This document shows positions 34,701 through 45,320 of a stretch of 64,000 bases of DNA, piece by piece. The DNA comes from Gyrodactylus bullatarudis (taxonomy: Eukaryota > Platyhelminthes > Monogenea > Gyrodactylidea > Gyrodactylidae). A program made the translations under genes and the position numbers. The stretch lies in contig SSNU01000160.1 in the NCBI GenBank assembly GCA_012064415.1, forward strand, positions 1-64,000. The letters run 5' to 3'. Every line of letters begins with the position of its first letter. Within the stretch, counting starts at the first letter, position 1. The notes under the pieces were generated by a model that was not told the origin of the DNA, searched no databases, and saw nothing but the letters and a program-made list of their open reading frames with translations.

Positions 34701-35676
34701 AAAGAAAGTACAACAGGGGACGTTTGCTGAGAGATGAATGGATTGTTGGCGCCTTCGACAGGGATACCTACCCATATATACACTTTTTGGCAATAGCTCA
34801 ACTTTCTAATCAGATTTTTTTTGTTGAAAGGGCCAGTTCTCAATTTTTATTTTGATTTAATCATATCATATGAATACTCCTTATTGAATAGACTGAACCT
34901 CAACCGAACCATAGACCAAGTATAAGGTGGATATATGCAGTTTTATACCAAACAATAGGCCCGAATAGACCTTACACCATGATCCCCCACTTTTAAGAAT
35001 TCAAATGAATCTGATTGGTTACGCAAATTAGGGGTGGTAGGCTCAATTTTTCGCTGAACCTGAAATGAACTGCTACCTAATTTTTAAAGAGTTTTTGATA
35101 CACTTGTCCAACCAATTTTAAAGATGCATGTTGTATATCACTGTCGCAATGTTTGGAGTGACCAAAATGCACGAGAATACAAATATTGACATGAGCTTCG
35201 ATAAATTTCTGGAAAAATTATATTGTGATTCAGCTCCTAATGAATTTCAATAAATAAATAGATTGGGAAAAAGAAAATGATGAAGAAATTTCGTCTAATT
35301 GTCATGATAACTATTAGACTTGGACAAAATTTCGCAAAACTAATGAAACCGCCTGTAATTTTGAAATTTTTTTTGAGTTTTTTCAAAGAAGAGTTTTTGG
35401 CTGAAATAAATCTTTAAATGATTCTGGTATGAGATAAAATGGTAGTTAAAATTTCATATTTTGATTAGCAATCAGTAAAATTTTCGGAATCTTTCTCAAT
35501 TCCGTAGAACCTTAAAACAAGTCCTTTACACTTTTTATAAATATCCGATTTATTTTTCAGCTGGAACCTTCTTTTTGAATGAATTAAATACAAAATATTA
35601 TGTTGGAGTAAAAACAAAACTTGGCTCCTCCATCAGTCCTGATATCATCTCAGAAATGTTCTCAACAGCCTCATGA
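28761..35676 (+). CDS. Secreted fibronectin type III repeat protein
   Basis: Six exons join in frame: 28761-29106, 29138-29326, 29686-29811, 29871-30479, 32035-32196 and 35561-35676, 515 aa. Every junction is phase 1, typical of extracellular modules. Residues 1-17 (MRIVFILLWIYLLNGNN) are a signal peptide. FN3-like domains are clear at ~20-115 (VGKDSVGISWSSP; later LEMCSDYQIYV) and ~225-320 (SSSALLTWKQP; later LSPCTEYSVRIRA). More diverged FN3-like strands lie before, after and at the end (LNTKYYVGVKTKLGS). No transmembrane segment or GPI signal is visible, so it is probably secreted. Introns are 31, 359, 59, 1555 and 3364 nt; the last two are packed with mobile DNA. No closer homologue recognised. 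Confidence 0.8.
30593..30661 (-). pseudogene. tRNA-like sequence (Glu/Gly-type A box), probably degenerate
   Basis: Read on the minus strand, a perfect 7-bp acceptor-like stem (cccggtg/caccggg) encloses an A-box match (tggtgtagtgg) and a B-box match (ggttcaaaccc). The unit is only 69 nt. The T stem pairs over three bases and the anticodon arm is poor, so a functional tRNA is unlikely. It lies in the fourth intron of the FN3 gene. Confidence 0.5.
30854..31276. repeat. Foldback family FB copy with partial right arm
   Basis: It starts 'taaagttggttgatatgaag' and ends with the reverse complement of that terminus ('cttcatatcaattagcttta'). The left arm is full length and closely matches the 9.45-kb copy. 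The right arm has lost a middle section. It lies in the fourth intron of the FN3 gene. Confidence 0.8.
32414..33225. mobile_element. Non-autonomous Tc1/mariner-like element
   Basis: The ends read 5' cagttgtgcaccagttttgg and its inverse, directly flanked by TA on both sides (32412-32413 and 33226-33227). CAGT ends with a TA duplication are typical of Tc1/mariner. The left inverted repeat is continuous for ~153 bp. The right one is interrupted by ~146 bp (32961-33106). No transposase frame is present. It lies in the fifth intron of the FN3 gene, about 180 bp upstream of the Merlin palindrome. Confidence 0.8.
33402..33409. repeat. Target-site duplication, left copy
   Basis: The 8 bp 'taattttt' immediately precede the left end (ggtagcagtt) of the Merlin palindrome. 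The identical 8 bp follow its right end at 35078-35085. An 8-bp duplication fits Merlin/IS1595-type insertion. Confidence 0.75.
33632..34229 (-). pseudogene. Truncated Merlin transposase, left arm
   Basis: Minus-strand remnant of an IS1595/ISXO2-like transposase. The zinc-ribbon part is followed by a linker in another frame, then VEIDET...KRKYNRGR. The reading frame shifts between these parts and stops soon after GAFDRDT, so the later catalytic residues are missing. It mirrors the right-arm copy exactly where compared. Confidence 0.7.
34258..34855 (+). pseudogene. Truncated Merlin transposase, right arm
   Basis: Plus-strand mirror copy. The Cys pairs are near 34345-34440, the helix-turn-helix-like linker (YSDIVATISITRKTIVSY) near 34540-34610, and the VEIDET signature at 34670. 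It has the same frame breaks and the same early stop at 34855 as the left copy. Confidence 0.7.
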
Positions 35677-36718
35677 TTAGACAAAAGCCTTTATCAACTC
35701 AAAAATATTTTTTTAAACTAAAATTAATAATAATGTAAAACTTTTTTTATTTACAATAAACTTTTTATTAGCCATCAAACGTAGCTTAATTGTGTTGAAA
35801 TCGTCAATCGTTGTTTTTTATCATTTTCCCTATCTGCCTTTTTTAGATAAAGCAATTTATTTTGTCTAACTTTGGCTAAATGAATCTAAAAAGGAAATTA
35901 ACATCATTTATATATAGAGGAATATACACAATTTATTGCATAAATTATAGTTAGTAATGAACAAATAAAGCGTACTTGTAATTGTCATTAATACCGAAAA
36001 ATAATTTCATTTATAAAGTAATGACAAGATAAGAACTGTTTTTCTAATCAAACTTGGAAGTTATCTAGAACTAAACTCTATTTAAGAGAAGAATTTTTTA
36101 ATTTCGAGTTGGTGCGATTTTTCCATTTTTTAAAATTTTAATTTGAAATTTTTTGCTGATTTCGAAGTATGCGAGGAATCGAACGTTAGTTTTCAAGATC
36201 ACCAATAGACAAAGAAACCCTCAATTTTAACTAAGCTCAGATCGTCCTAATTTGTTAATTTTCAAAATAGACTTTTGCACGAAGATGGAGTGGTTCCTAA
36301 AAATCCCATTGTCCCATTGTGTTCCTAAAAATTTTCAGTTCAAAGTTCGAATAAATGGGTTTTTGGCGCCAAATTGAAATTTGAGAAATGACCATATTTT
36401 TCATTAAAAAATTTTTTTTCAGAATTTTTCTCTTCAAGTCGTTAAACTGGGCAACATGAGTAGGATTCCAAAAAATCTTTAACATATTCGAATTTTTGAT
36501 GAAAAAATCGAACTTTCCGTAAAAAACCTTGATTCCCAACTTCATATCAATTAGCTTTATTTCATCATCTATTGATACTGATGAAAAGAATAATGATACT
36601 GTAAGTGTAAATTTCCCTAAATACACGCCGAGTCTTTTCTCTGAACCAAGATGCATGCCTTTTTGGCATCATATAAAAGACTAAAGTCACCAAAATTAAT
36701 ATATAAATACAAAACTTG
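35677..36718. other. Intergenic between convergent FN3 and CCDC113 genes
   Basis: It holds the 3' ends of both genes and a diverged foldback copy (separate entry). Nothing else recognised. Confidence 0.45.
36116..36560. repeat. Foldback family FB copy, mostly right arm
   Basis: The right arm is clear: ...ttcaagtcgttaaactgggc, then aaaaaatctttaacatattc, ending aacttcatatcaattagctt at 36560. The left arm survives only as a diverged inner portion from about 36116. It lies between the FN3 gene and CCDC113. Confidence 0.6.
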
Positions 36719-38125
36719 TTATCTCAATCGATGAGTGCTCACTTTGTTGAGATAAATCTTATTGTCTAATTCTTTATTATTTGCATTGATGATCTTTTGG
36801 ACAATTTGAGCAGCCATAAAATCTCTTTTTGTTGGCCGTTTATCTGGTTTAACTTCCTTGCATTTAGAACTTTTTGATGTTGTCGGCTTTACATCTTCAT
36901 AGTTGTCTTGGACACAAAGTAGCTTCAGACGGAAAAGAATCCTCTCCTTATCATTCAGTTCGCGTTGTTTTATTTCATATTCACTCTTGATATTTCTCAG
37001 TTTATCCTTTTTAATTGTCATCAGGGGAACAATTCGACTAGTGCGTTGTTTTAACTTTTGAAGTTGTTCATTTTTCTCATTAAATCTTTCAACAAGCTGT
37101 TGATACTCGATTGAAAAGCGTTCCAAGTCAATGGGGGTATATTCATTTTCGTTCTCCTTAAGGATGATCTGGTTCAGTTGATCATGTAGTTCACTCATTA
37201 GCGTTCGATTTTGTAGTAGATTCTTGAGTAACTGGCGTGCTTTCCTCTTGGTGATTTTATTCACAAAAGTTAGCACTTCTTCGCCTCTAATCTGATTCTT
37301 GGGGTTATTCTTATCTGTGAGATTATCCAGTTCTGTAAATCTGCGTGTTAAATCTTTTAAATCTTCTTGTTTTTGTGTTTGAGCAATCTATTCATATAAT
37401 TAGAAATTAAAAATATCTTGAATGTATAAATAAATTATTACAAAAATATAGAAACTTGATTTATAATTTTTCATTTTCACTTTGCCTATGATCTAGATTA
37501 ATACAAAAAATCTGGATCAAATTTGATTTTCATTAATTAAATTCATTGAAAATCCGGTGGCAATTTGAAAAGTGCACGATTTTTAAAAAGGGATGAAACA
37601 AATTATAGCTTAGAATTGATGTTTCAATCCGAAATGTTGGTGCTAAAATGAAGTAAAAATATTTTCCTAGTTCAATGATCCCCAAATTTTATTTACTAAT
37701 AGGAATTTAAAGTTGATAGCTACGAAAAATGAACATACATCATAGTTTTCCGTATTCAAAATCAGCGATTGCATTTTTTCGTTAAACTTTTTCTTCTCCT
37801 CGTCAATGACAGCTTGATAAACTTTTGACTTGTGGGCAGCTGAAAGGATATGCTTGCTGACTCGTTTCTGCTTTTTAGCTCCGCTAGTAACTGATGTTGA
37901 GGTTGAGTCATTCTTATTCTCAGAATATGTTTCAATTTTCATTAAATCAATATACTTTTGCAGTATTTCATTTTCACACTCAACCTTCTTCCAATGCTCT
38001 CGTTGAGATTCGACAACATTGTGCAGCTCTTCAGACGTCAATCGTCTCAATTCGTAATCAGGTAGCCGGCTAATAACAATACTGGTCAGACAGGATTTTA
38101 AATCTTCCGATGTTCCCTTCCCCAT
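36719..38125 (-). CDS. CCDC113: CCDC113/CFAP263-like ciliary coiled-coil protein
   Basis: Two exons (38125-37739, 37387-36719) across a 351-nt intron give about 351 aa, near the ~377 aa of human CCDC113. The protein is nearly all coiled coil. Characteristic blocks of the DUF4201 family are seen: EEVLTFVNKITKRKARQLL, then PIDLERFSIEYQQLVERFNEKNEQLQKLK (split here by description), then KKDKLRNIKSEYEIKQREL. These align with the human sequence around VDFQQLKIEN and YKSKLHKAMEIY. CCDC113 works with CCDC96 in axonemes and satellites. The start is the ATG at 38125. An acceptor-like site just upstream (38152) leaves open an additional 5' exon. Confidence 0.75.
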
Positions 38126-38548
38126 ATTTCTTTTGAAAACCAACAGGCTATCTGAATTAAAATAAATATCAATGAATTTGTAATTTCAGTTCACAAATTT
38201 GTGAAATTTATTTAAATAGAGAAGGATATCGTTTATTGCTGTTTAGTTTCATTCCTGTTAGTAAAGATAGATCAATTTTAAGATCTCATATCAATAATAC
38301 TTTATTTCCTTATCTAGATGGGATGTGCCCATTAGGTGTTGAAATAAAAAAATTTCTGAAATAATTTCAATTAAAATTAGGTTTGTAGTTATAGAAGAAA
38401 AAGTTTTTATTCACCAAATTTTTATTTCTTTATGGTTCATCAGTAGTGACACATAAATAATGATAAAATTTTAAAATTCATCGGAAATAATATTTTACAA
38501 ATTTTAAAGAAGTATTGTAAAAGTTGAAAATTAGAATATAATTTCTGA

Positions 38549-38900
38549 GCTGAAAAAAACACCAAAAATCTTCAATAAATAGCAACAGTGAAGAGAAAAG
38601 TGAAAAAGCTCATATAGGCCATGTTACTTGAAGATTATAAGAATAATTTTTCAGAACACACAGGTTTGGTTTTATGTGATTGATAAAGAATTTCTCCTTC
38701 ACCCACAAATCTGTGCTGTCATCACCCGCATTTTTATACAAAACCGAGAAATTGAATCCTCATGATTTTCCTCCATTTTACACCATTACTGAAACCATCA
38801 CCTTTAAAATTAAGTTTCATGAAGATGGTTGTCTTTTCTCCTACATCTCTGTCGATCCTTTCATCTTCGAATTTGCAAAGAAGTTAACTAAAATTCGTAA
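38549..38900 (-). mobile_element. Decayed copy of family-C element with RT fragment
   Basis: 38.55-38.72 kb repeats the block just inside the left TIR of the 14.3-kb element (gctgaaaaa..caccaaaaa, caacagtgaagagaaaa). 38.77-38.90 kb repeats the minus-strand reverse-transcriptase fragment (ccatcacctttaaaattaag), with an internal deletion. No terminal repeats remain. The plus-strand open frame across it (38680-39060) is not a gene. Confidence 0.6.
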
Positions 38901-40073
38901 TTGTTGTGGGAAATCGAAGCATATAAATTTTGCTATCATCATGAAAGAAAATTATCCAAGATTTGGAAGCTTGTGTTTTTCTCACCCTATATGGCCAAAT
39001 TTGAATTCATTGTCTAATAATGATTCGAAATTTTTGTATCGAATTTCTTTTAATCTTTGAAATTGATAAATTTTGAGCTTAAAGGTTGACAAAGTGTAAT
39101 TTTCAAAATTACATTCTCAAAATTCAAAAACAGCCTTATTTTGGCCAGATTTTTCTGAATCTTTGTTGAAAATAAAAAGATTGAATGATCCCTGTAAGGT
39201 TAGAATCTGATTACCTCTATTGTCTGATAACCTTTAATTCTCAATCATCGAAATATTTTAGTCAAGATTAAGAATCAAATTACAGTATTGGGAAATATTT
39301 GTTTATTCTTTTACTAGAAATTGATAAGTAAAAATTATTTCATTATAAAATGCTCTCCATCCTGAAGTTTCATATGTATATATCCTTGTCAAATTGGCTG
39401 ATTATTAATAAATACAAAACGTATTCCATTGTACGCATGTCATATTAAAGAGAATGTTATTTAAACAAATAAATAACTCTCAGATAATCAATAAAACAAT
39501 TTTTCAATATTGACTTATCCTCGTTAAGCATGACAAGAAGGAATTTTCCCAAATGAGCTATTAAAAAGTTATTAAACTTGTCATTAAAATCAAATTGAGA
39601 CAACCGTCAGCTAGAGTTAGTCTGATAGAAAAGTCGTGATAATTAATCGAGATATATTAAGACTCTTCTTTTTTGATGTTGAATGAAAAGACTTTTTTTA
39701 TGTATGAACTACGTGACCAGACCTTTGTGATATATATGCATAGAGCATACTTTTTTATCAATCACATAAAGTTGTTTTTATTTATTCAAAATTGAATTGT
39801 GTGATTTGAGAACTCTATTTCTCTCTAGTTCAGATTCATTGTCGAGTTGACTAGTAGTTTTTATTTTTTATTTTACCAAACTATATTTTATTGGTTATAT
39901 AGATATAACATACACTTTCAAGTGTAATTCTTGAGTTAAGACTGACCATCAAGGAATATCTTAGTTTTCTGTTTTATCAAACTCATTTTAATTGACAATA
40001 TCGGAGTACAAGAGAAACAATATACGGAGGGGAATTATTCAACATAATTTAGTTTCCTATTTAAGTTGATCTA
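38901..40073. other. Intergenic upstream of the first Q-rich gene
   Basis: 1.2 kb of AT-rich sequence containing the presumed promoter of the 40074 gene. A TATA-like tatatatgcata is at 39731-39742, but its distance makes it uncertain. No repeat recognised. Confidence 0.35.
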
Positions 40074-40994
40074 ATGAAGAAATTAAAAATGGTCTTGCCA
40101 TATACACTAATTATATGGATATTCCTGGGAGGCAATTTAATTGAAGGTGTCTTCCGAGCATCAAATATACGACGCCTACAAGAATCGGATTTGAATTCAC
40201 CATCAGCAAGTATGATGAGCGCTCCAGCCACTCCATTGCCAGGTGGCGGTCCATCACAACTCTTACAACAAAATCAACTCATGTCTCAAAATCAACAAAA
40301 CTCACAGTTACAAGGAACCACTGCAACAACTTCAACACACTTGGGTCAAATATCAACGCCTATGCAGCAAAATAATCTAATTTCAACTCCTCAAGTTTTA
40401 CAACAGCCACAGACACCAATCATGCAACAATTACCGAATCCTCAAATGCCGACACCTCAAATACAAACACCGCAAATAATTCAAAATCAAATTTATCAAC
40501 AAAATCTGGCAAAGGCTGCTCAACGTCTTCCTGTGACCACGTCCACTCCTGGTCACAGCAATGTTCAAATGCCCCTTCAAAGTCAAAGTTTTGTTCAGCA
40601 ACCCTCGATGATGCTGAATACTCCGAGCAGTCCATATCCACAAAGTACCATTTACCCGACAAATCAAAATCCAGTAGCTGCAGGAATATCCTCTTTGGCG
40701 AATCATCAAATGCCCCAAATGTCAGCTCCTCAAACACCTGGAAGCTACATGAATCGTTATCCTCCGCCAAATCCAGCCGGTGTTACAAATGAAGCATTTG
40801 CTATGCTACACACAATGGTCAATCAATCATCAAGGCGTCAGGATGGACGATGCTCCTTATCCGGCCCTGATTGGCCAATGTCAGGCAGTTCTGTTTGGAC
40901 TTTACCCGTCTATAATATTGTCTATGATAACTTAGATCATATGAAATTGCCCATCGATCCAATGAGCCTTATTCAGTTTACAATGAATTTCTAG
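40074..40994 (+). CDS. Q/P-rich protein with hydrophobic N-terminus, paralog 1
   Basis: A 306-aa frame. Residues 1-27 include a hydrophobic stretch (MVLPYTLIIWIFLGG) that could be a signal peptide or anchor. Residues ~45-240 are low-complexity Gln/Pro/Thr/Ser/Met with recurrent PQ-T-P units. Near the C-terminus VAAGISSLANHQ and VTNEAFAMLHTMVNQSS match IGDAIAELANIQ and VSNEAFHLLREQINRNSS in the convergent neighbour at 41401-42291, so the two are paralogs. The tail after that (WTLPVYNIVYDNLD...) is unique. Function unknown. Q/P composition would suit a transcription co-regulator, but the hydrophobic start suits secretion; I cannot decide. Confidence 0.6.
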   Translation: MKKLKMVLPYTLIIWIFLGGNLIEGVFRASNIRRLQESDLNSPSASMMSAPATPLPGGGPSQLLQQNQLMSQNQQNSQLQGTTATTSTHLGQISTPMQQNNLISTPQVLQQPQTPIMQQLPNPQMPTPQIQTPQIIQNQIYQQNLAKAAQRLPVTTSTPGHSNVQMPLQSQSFVQQPSMMLNTPSSPYPQSTIYPTNQNPVAAGISSLANHQMPQMSAPQTPGSYMNRYPPPNPAGVTNEAFAMLHTMVNQSSRRQDGRCSLSGPDWPMSGSSVWTLPVYNIVYDNLDHMKLPIDPMSLIQFTMNF

Positions 40995-41400
40995 ATAGAT
41001 CAAACTTACTTACTGAGAATTCCAAGAAAATAAATCCACAAACACGCTACTTGCTCAAGCAAAAAAGTTTAATAAATATTTTTTCCTATTTCACCAAATA
41101 AAAAAGATTGTAAAATATTAAAAAAGAATGAAAAAACTCATATTTTTGTTGAATATAAAATTATTAATAAATTAATTTATGATACCCATTTGAATTTTCT
41201 CTAACATTCTGTCTCATTAGAATGCAGGTCAAAAATGAAAATACACATTTTTTTCATTTAAAGTAATAATAATTTTATTATTTTACATCTCAAGTAACAT
41301 CTTGTATTATATAGATTCATATGCGCTTTTTGCTCTAAAAATATACATATTGAGGCAAGGGGTTGGAAGAAAAGATCAAGTTTGAATTATTGTATAGTTT

Positions 41401-42291
41401 TCAAAAGATGAATGGAATCTTTCCTGATGAATTTCTATTGATTTGCTCCCTTAGTAGATGGAAGGCTTCATTGGATACAATTGGCTTTGAATTATCTGTG
41501 CACGGTGTTGAATGAGCCACGGAAAAGCCCATACTACTTGCATTGTTAATTTGAATGTTGGCCAGCTCAGCAATAGCATCACCAATAGAGGTTTTCGGAA
41601 CAGGAGTCTGAGGTGTAAAGGAGAGCTGATTTGGTTGGGGTTGGAGTGACTGCTGATTCATAGCTGGTGTTAGAATATTACCACGAAGGGCTTCATTTTG
41701 TTGACGTTGCTTCTCCTGAATTTGTTCCTCAATTGATAAGACTCGTGGAGTTTGAGGCATTGGAGTTGTTACCTCTTCAAACGTTTGATTAATATTAATC
41801 ATTGGATTTAAAAGGTTCTGCTGTTGATGCTGAGTTTGTTGCTGTTGAATTTGCTGATTTTGTTGTTGATGCTGTTGAGCCAAGAGTAGCTGTTGCTGTT
41901 GATGTTGTTGAATTAAAAGGGCTTGATATTGCTGTTCTAGCAACCTTTGTTGTTCTTCAAGACTAAGAACCTTTTCTTGTTGGTATTGAGGTGGTGGACA
42001 TCCAGATAATGTGGTCGTTGTCGCTTCAGATTGGTTCGGGGGTACATATTGAGGATTTAATGGTGATGAGATATATGTGGAATTTCCATTGTTCAAGCCA
42101 ACAGTCAATTTTCTACAAGCAGCTGTTTTAGCTTCTGTTTGCTTATGAATATCACACCATTTAACTGGTTTCCTCAGAGTAGCCTGGCGTAAGGGACTAT
42201 CCTTATAATGTGTTTGTGGTTGGAACATAACCTGCTCTCAGATGATCAATTTATCCCAAATAGATACTGATGGAGGAGTTAACTTTTGCAT
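41401..42291 (-). CDS. Q-rich protein, paralog 2
   Basis: The main exon (42231-41401) encodes about 276 aa. An upstream mini-exon (42291-42268, MQKLTPPS) joins in frame over a 36-nt GT-AG intron and is probable, not certain. The N-terminal ~60 residues (VKWCDIHKQTEAKTAACRKL) contain two Cys and no signal peptide. The middle is poly-Q (QQHQQQQ, QIQQQQTQHQQQ) with helix-forming EEQQRLLEQQYQALL. The C-terminal IGDAIAELANIQ and VSNEAFHLLREQINRNSS blocks are shared with the 40074 gene, to which it lies tail-to-tail (406 nt between stops). Family not recognised. Confidence 0.6.
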
Positions 42292-44069
42292 TGCATTCTT
42301 CAAAGTATAATTTTTAAAAATGAAAGTAAAACTATTTTGGTGAATAGTCTCTTTCTGTGTTGAGAGAAGACTGCTGCTTTTACGACGAAGAAATTCAGGT
42401 ACTTTTTTTCTGTTTCAGATGCGAATACTTTTTGGCTTTTAGTTTTATTTCTTCGCGAGATCACTTCATTTTTACCACACATAAAGACGAAGACAACGAA
42501 ATTAATTTTTCTTCTTCAACTTTATCAGCGTATACATCTAGCTTTCTTTCTCATGATATCAGTTATCTGACTATATCATTTGATACAGATCACATCTTCT
42601 TCTCTTATTATCACAAGAATAACAGCGTAGAAAACCACGGACATTTTTTTATCTTTCTCATTTTATCTGTTCGAGGAAGAGTAGACTATTTGAATACCTG
42701 AAACTCATTCAGATTAATCTGAATAATTTCTTAGAATAAACCGACGAGAATAGCTTTAAGTGATAGTTGAAAATAAATACATTTTAAACTTATCTATCTA
42801 GGCATCAAGAAATGTTCAATTCATGGATTGTAGCATATTGTAAGTGACCATCCTTTTAATTAATATCGATTTAAAATTTGTCAAGACAAAAAACTTGAAA
42901 ACCACAGCAAAAATTCTCTTCCCAACGCATTCAATAATAACACTTGATAAAATCGAAAGTAAATTTTGCAATAGATTGATTACGAAGATTCCAAATCTGT
43001 TTCTTAAAATTTTTAAATTACTCAGTTTTTGCGCAATTCACAAAAAAACTAAACAGGAAAATTCTAATAATCATATCTGTAATTTAGAGAACCAGCCATT
43101 TCTTTTCATATTCTGAGATACCAACAAAATTTGAGTAAAATCTAAAGATCTTTATCAAGGAAAAGTATCGTGTTCAAACTTTTGGTGGCTAAATAATCAA
43201 CAAAATTTTAGTCTAGCTCCGTAAAAATGAATCATTTTCGTGTATTTAAAAATAATTTAATTTTAAAAATCATATTCATTTTTTCCCAATAGAAAACTGT
43301 TTTGACTTTTAAATATTCAAGAAAGTATCTGTATCTGATTATAATTTTCTATTCAATGATACCCTGTTGAATCAACAGTGTTGATAGTCAATGTCACTTA
43401 TTATCATTTAGATTTGGGAAAATTCGAATTTTTCGATTTTTGCGAATATCTCCGAAAATGAAAACAAGAAAAAAATTCAAATGGGGATCTCTTTAGCTTA
43501 TTTGAGCATAACCAGATCAAAACACAAGTGACACGATCCGTTATAAGTATTTCGCCAGTATTAGATTTAATTTTCCCAATGGTTAATTCATATGCAATTA
43601 TTATTTTTATCGTTGCAGGTCCGCCAAATTCCGTAAAAACCCCATTACCTTGTATACACAGGAAACGAAAGTTTACTGAAGAACCATAGAGCAGTTCGCC
43701 ATGAATTCTATCAAAAAATTTTATTAAAAATAAATAAAATACTCCCTGTAGAAAATTGAAATTTGCCACTAACTCAATAATGTCTGTGATTTTCTTAAAA
43801 TTTCTTTTCTCAAATGGTATAAGCTTAATGAATTCTGGTGTTCCATGGTTTGAGGTACAAAAATCAACCAGTTAATCAGGCATTTTTTTGAAGCCATAGA
43901 AGCCAAATTTTAGTTTCATTATTAATATTTGAATAGAACCCACAAAGTTCCACTGGGTTATTTTTATCACATGTAATCTTATATTGTCGTTCTCTATACT
44001 CATCTATTAATCTCCTAGAATACGCAAAGATATCATTCTTCATACTGTAATTCAAAAAATTAATTTCCT

Positions 44070-44355
44070 TTTTTTGAAAACCTACTTCCTAGTATCATAG
44101 ATAAAAAGTAAGATAACTTTTATCTAGTAATCCTAGAACTCAAAAATGCAATCGCCTGAACTCTATCTGCTAAAGGTCCAAAGGTAGCCTTTTTTGGATC
44201 AAAAAATGACCCAAGTTTTGATCGATAACTCCTGAACCAAAAATAATTGCGTTAAAATAACTTCGTAAACAGATTATCAACATACCATAGAATAGACCAA
44301 AGACTGAATGCGAGCCATGAAAATAATTCTCTTGGACTTTAAGGGTTGAATGGAA
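44070..44355. repeat. Dispersed direct repeat D, copy 1
   Basis: The stretch from gaaaacctacttcctagt through ggactttaagggttg recurs in the same order and orientation at about 49566-49790. Shared blocks include aagtaagataacttttatc and gaactctatctgct. Diverged and with internal deletions. No coding frame. Confidence 0.65.
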
Positions 44356-45154
44356 ATTTCACTTTTCTGAAATTGAGATTTCAGTTGTATTTCTTTTCAA
44401 GTTTAAAAGAATCAATCTGAAGGGATAATGCTTGATTGAATTTTCTTGTTAACCATTTTTTGATCTTTGTTAAATTATTTGTATTGTAAATATAAATGTA
44501 CAGTAATACATATTGAATTGATGCTTTAACTAGATATAGACTTTCAATGACAGTTAACTCCATCTGATATCGAATTACTTCAATTTCTATCTCTTAGTAT
44601 TTGATTGATTTTAAAAAATCCTTCTCAAGGCATCATTAGTATGTTTTAATTGATTCCTTTTTTTAAAAATTGATTTGAGCTAGCGTGAGACCATTCTTAT
44701 AAGAGTTCTACAACTTCTTACAATAAATTTCTAATTTTAAAGTTATTTTAAAACAATATTGACTTTGAAAATATTTCTTCATCCTTGTTTTTGTCAATCA
44801 TCTTCCTTCTTGCTTATTAAAACATGAATCGAAAGACATTGAATGACAGTAAAAGTTTCAAATGAACAATATTTTTGCAAAACACATTCTTTTTCTCATA
44901 AGCCATTGTCTCAAGAGGATGAGGAATCTAACAAAAGATGATATTATTGAATAGGTTACGAGTTGATGCTTTTTAAATCCCATAATGTTATAAGCTAATT
45001 TGTTGATAAAAAAAAGAAAAAACCACTTCTCAGAATTTAAGCTATTTCGAATAATTGTCTATATCCTGTCTTTTAGCTCAAAAGATTTAGTTTGTATAAA
45101 GATTTAAAAATCTGATTATATATTTTAATGATGTTTGGAGCCATAGTTAAACAA

Positions 45155-45320
45155 AAATCTCAATTCTATCATCAAGAATTCGTTTTTCTGGAATCAAAAT
45201 CATTTAGCCTACTTTTACCATCTGAAAGAAATAATTTATAAATTTGAAATTGGCACTCGATTTCCATTTTTCAGCTCATTGATTCGAAATTTTAAATTCA
45301 AATTGCTGATGAAAAGCCCT
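45155..45320. repeat. Foldback family FB fragment
   Basis: An isolated piece of one arm: catcaagaattcg..ttctggaatc, then cctacttttaccatctgaa. These match positions in the 9.45-kb arm. No partner arm is nearby. Confidence 0.5.

Larger units (their letters stand above)
33410..35077. mobile_element. Merlin (IS1595-like) transposon inverted duplication, 820-bp arms
   Basis: Arms 33410-34229 and 34258-35077 are reverse complements. They keep register from the outer ends to the 28-bp spacer, and every checked position pairs to a sum of 68487. Each arm holds the 5' part of a Merlin-type transposase. There is a Cys-rich N-terminal zinc-ribbon segment (CHNERC...RCTRCG) and the catalytic-start signature VEIDETKVSKRKYNRGR with GAFDRDT. 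Each arm is cut off before the rest of the DDE domain. With the 8-bp duplication outside both ends, this inserted as one unit. It sits in the last intron of the FN3 gene and would fold into a very long hairpin RNA. Confidence 0.88.

Noticed and set aside
38680..39060. 126-aa plus-strand frame
   Set aside because: Its first half lies on the wrong strand of a decayed reverse-transcriptase fragment.
40420..40770. Two ~100-aa minus-strand open frames across the 40-kb Q-rich gene
   Set aside because: They are the antisense of CAA/CCA-rich codons. Their composition (Phe/Asp/Glu or Leu/Arg-rich) simply mirrors the plus-strand repeats.
42357..43769. Open frames of 90-121 codons upstream of the second Q-rich gene
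   Set aside because: No recognised motifs, no supporting splice sites, and Phe/Ile/Lys/Asn-biased composition typical of random AT-rich frames. The 43404-43769 frame is the least bad but still unsupported.
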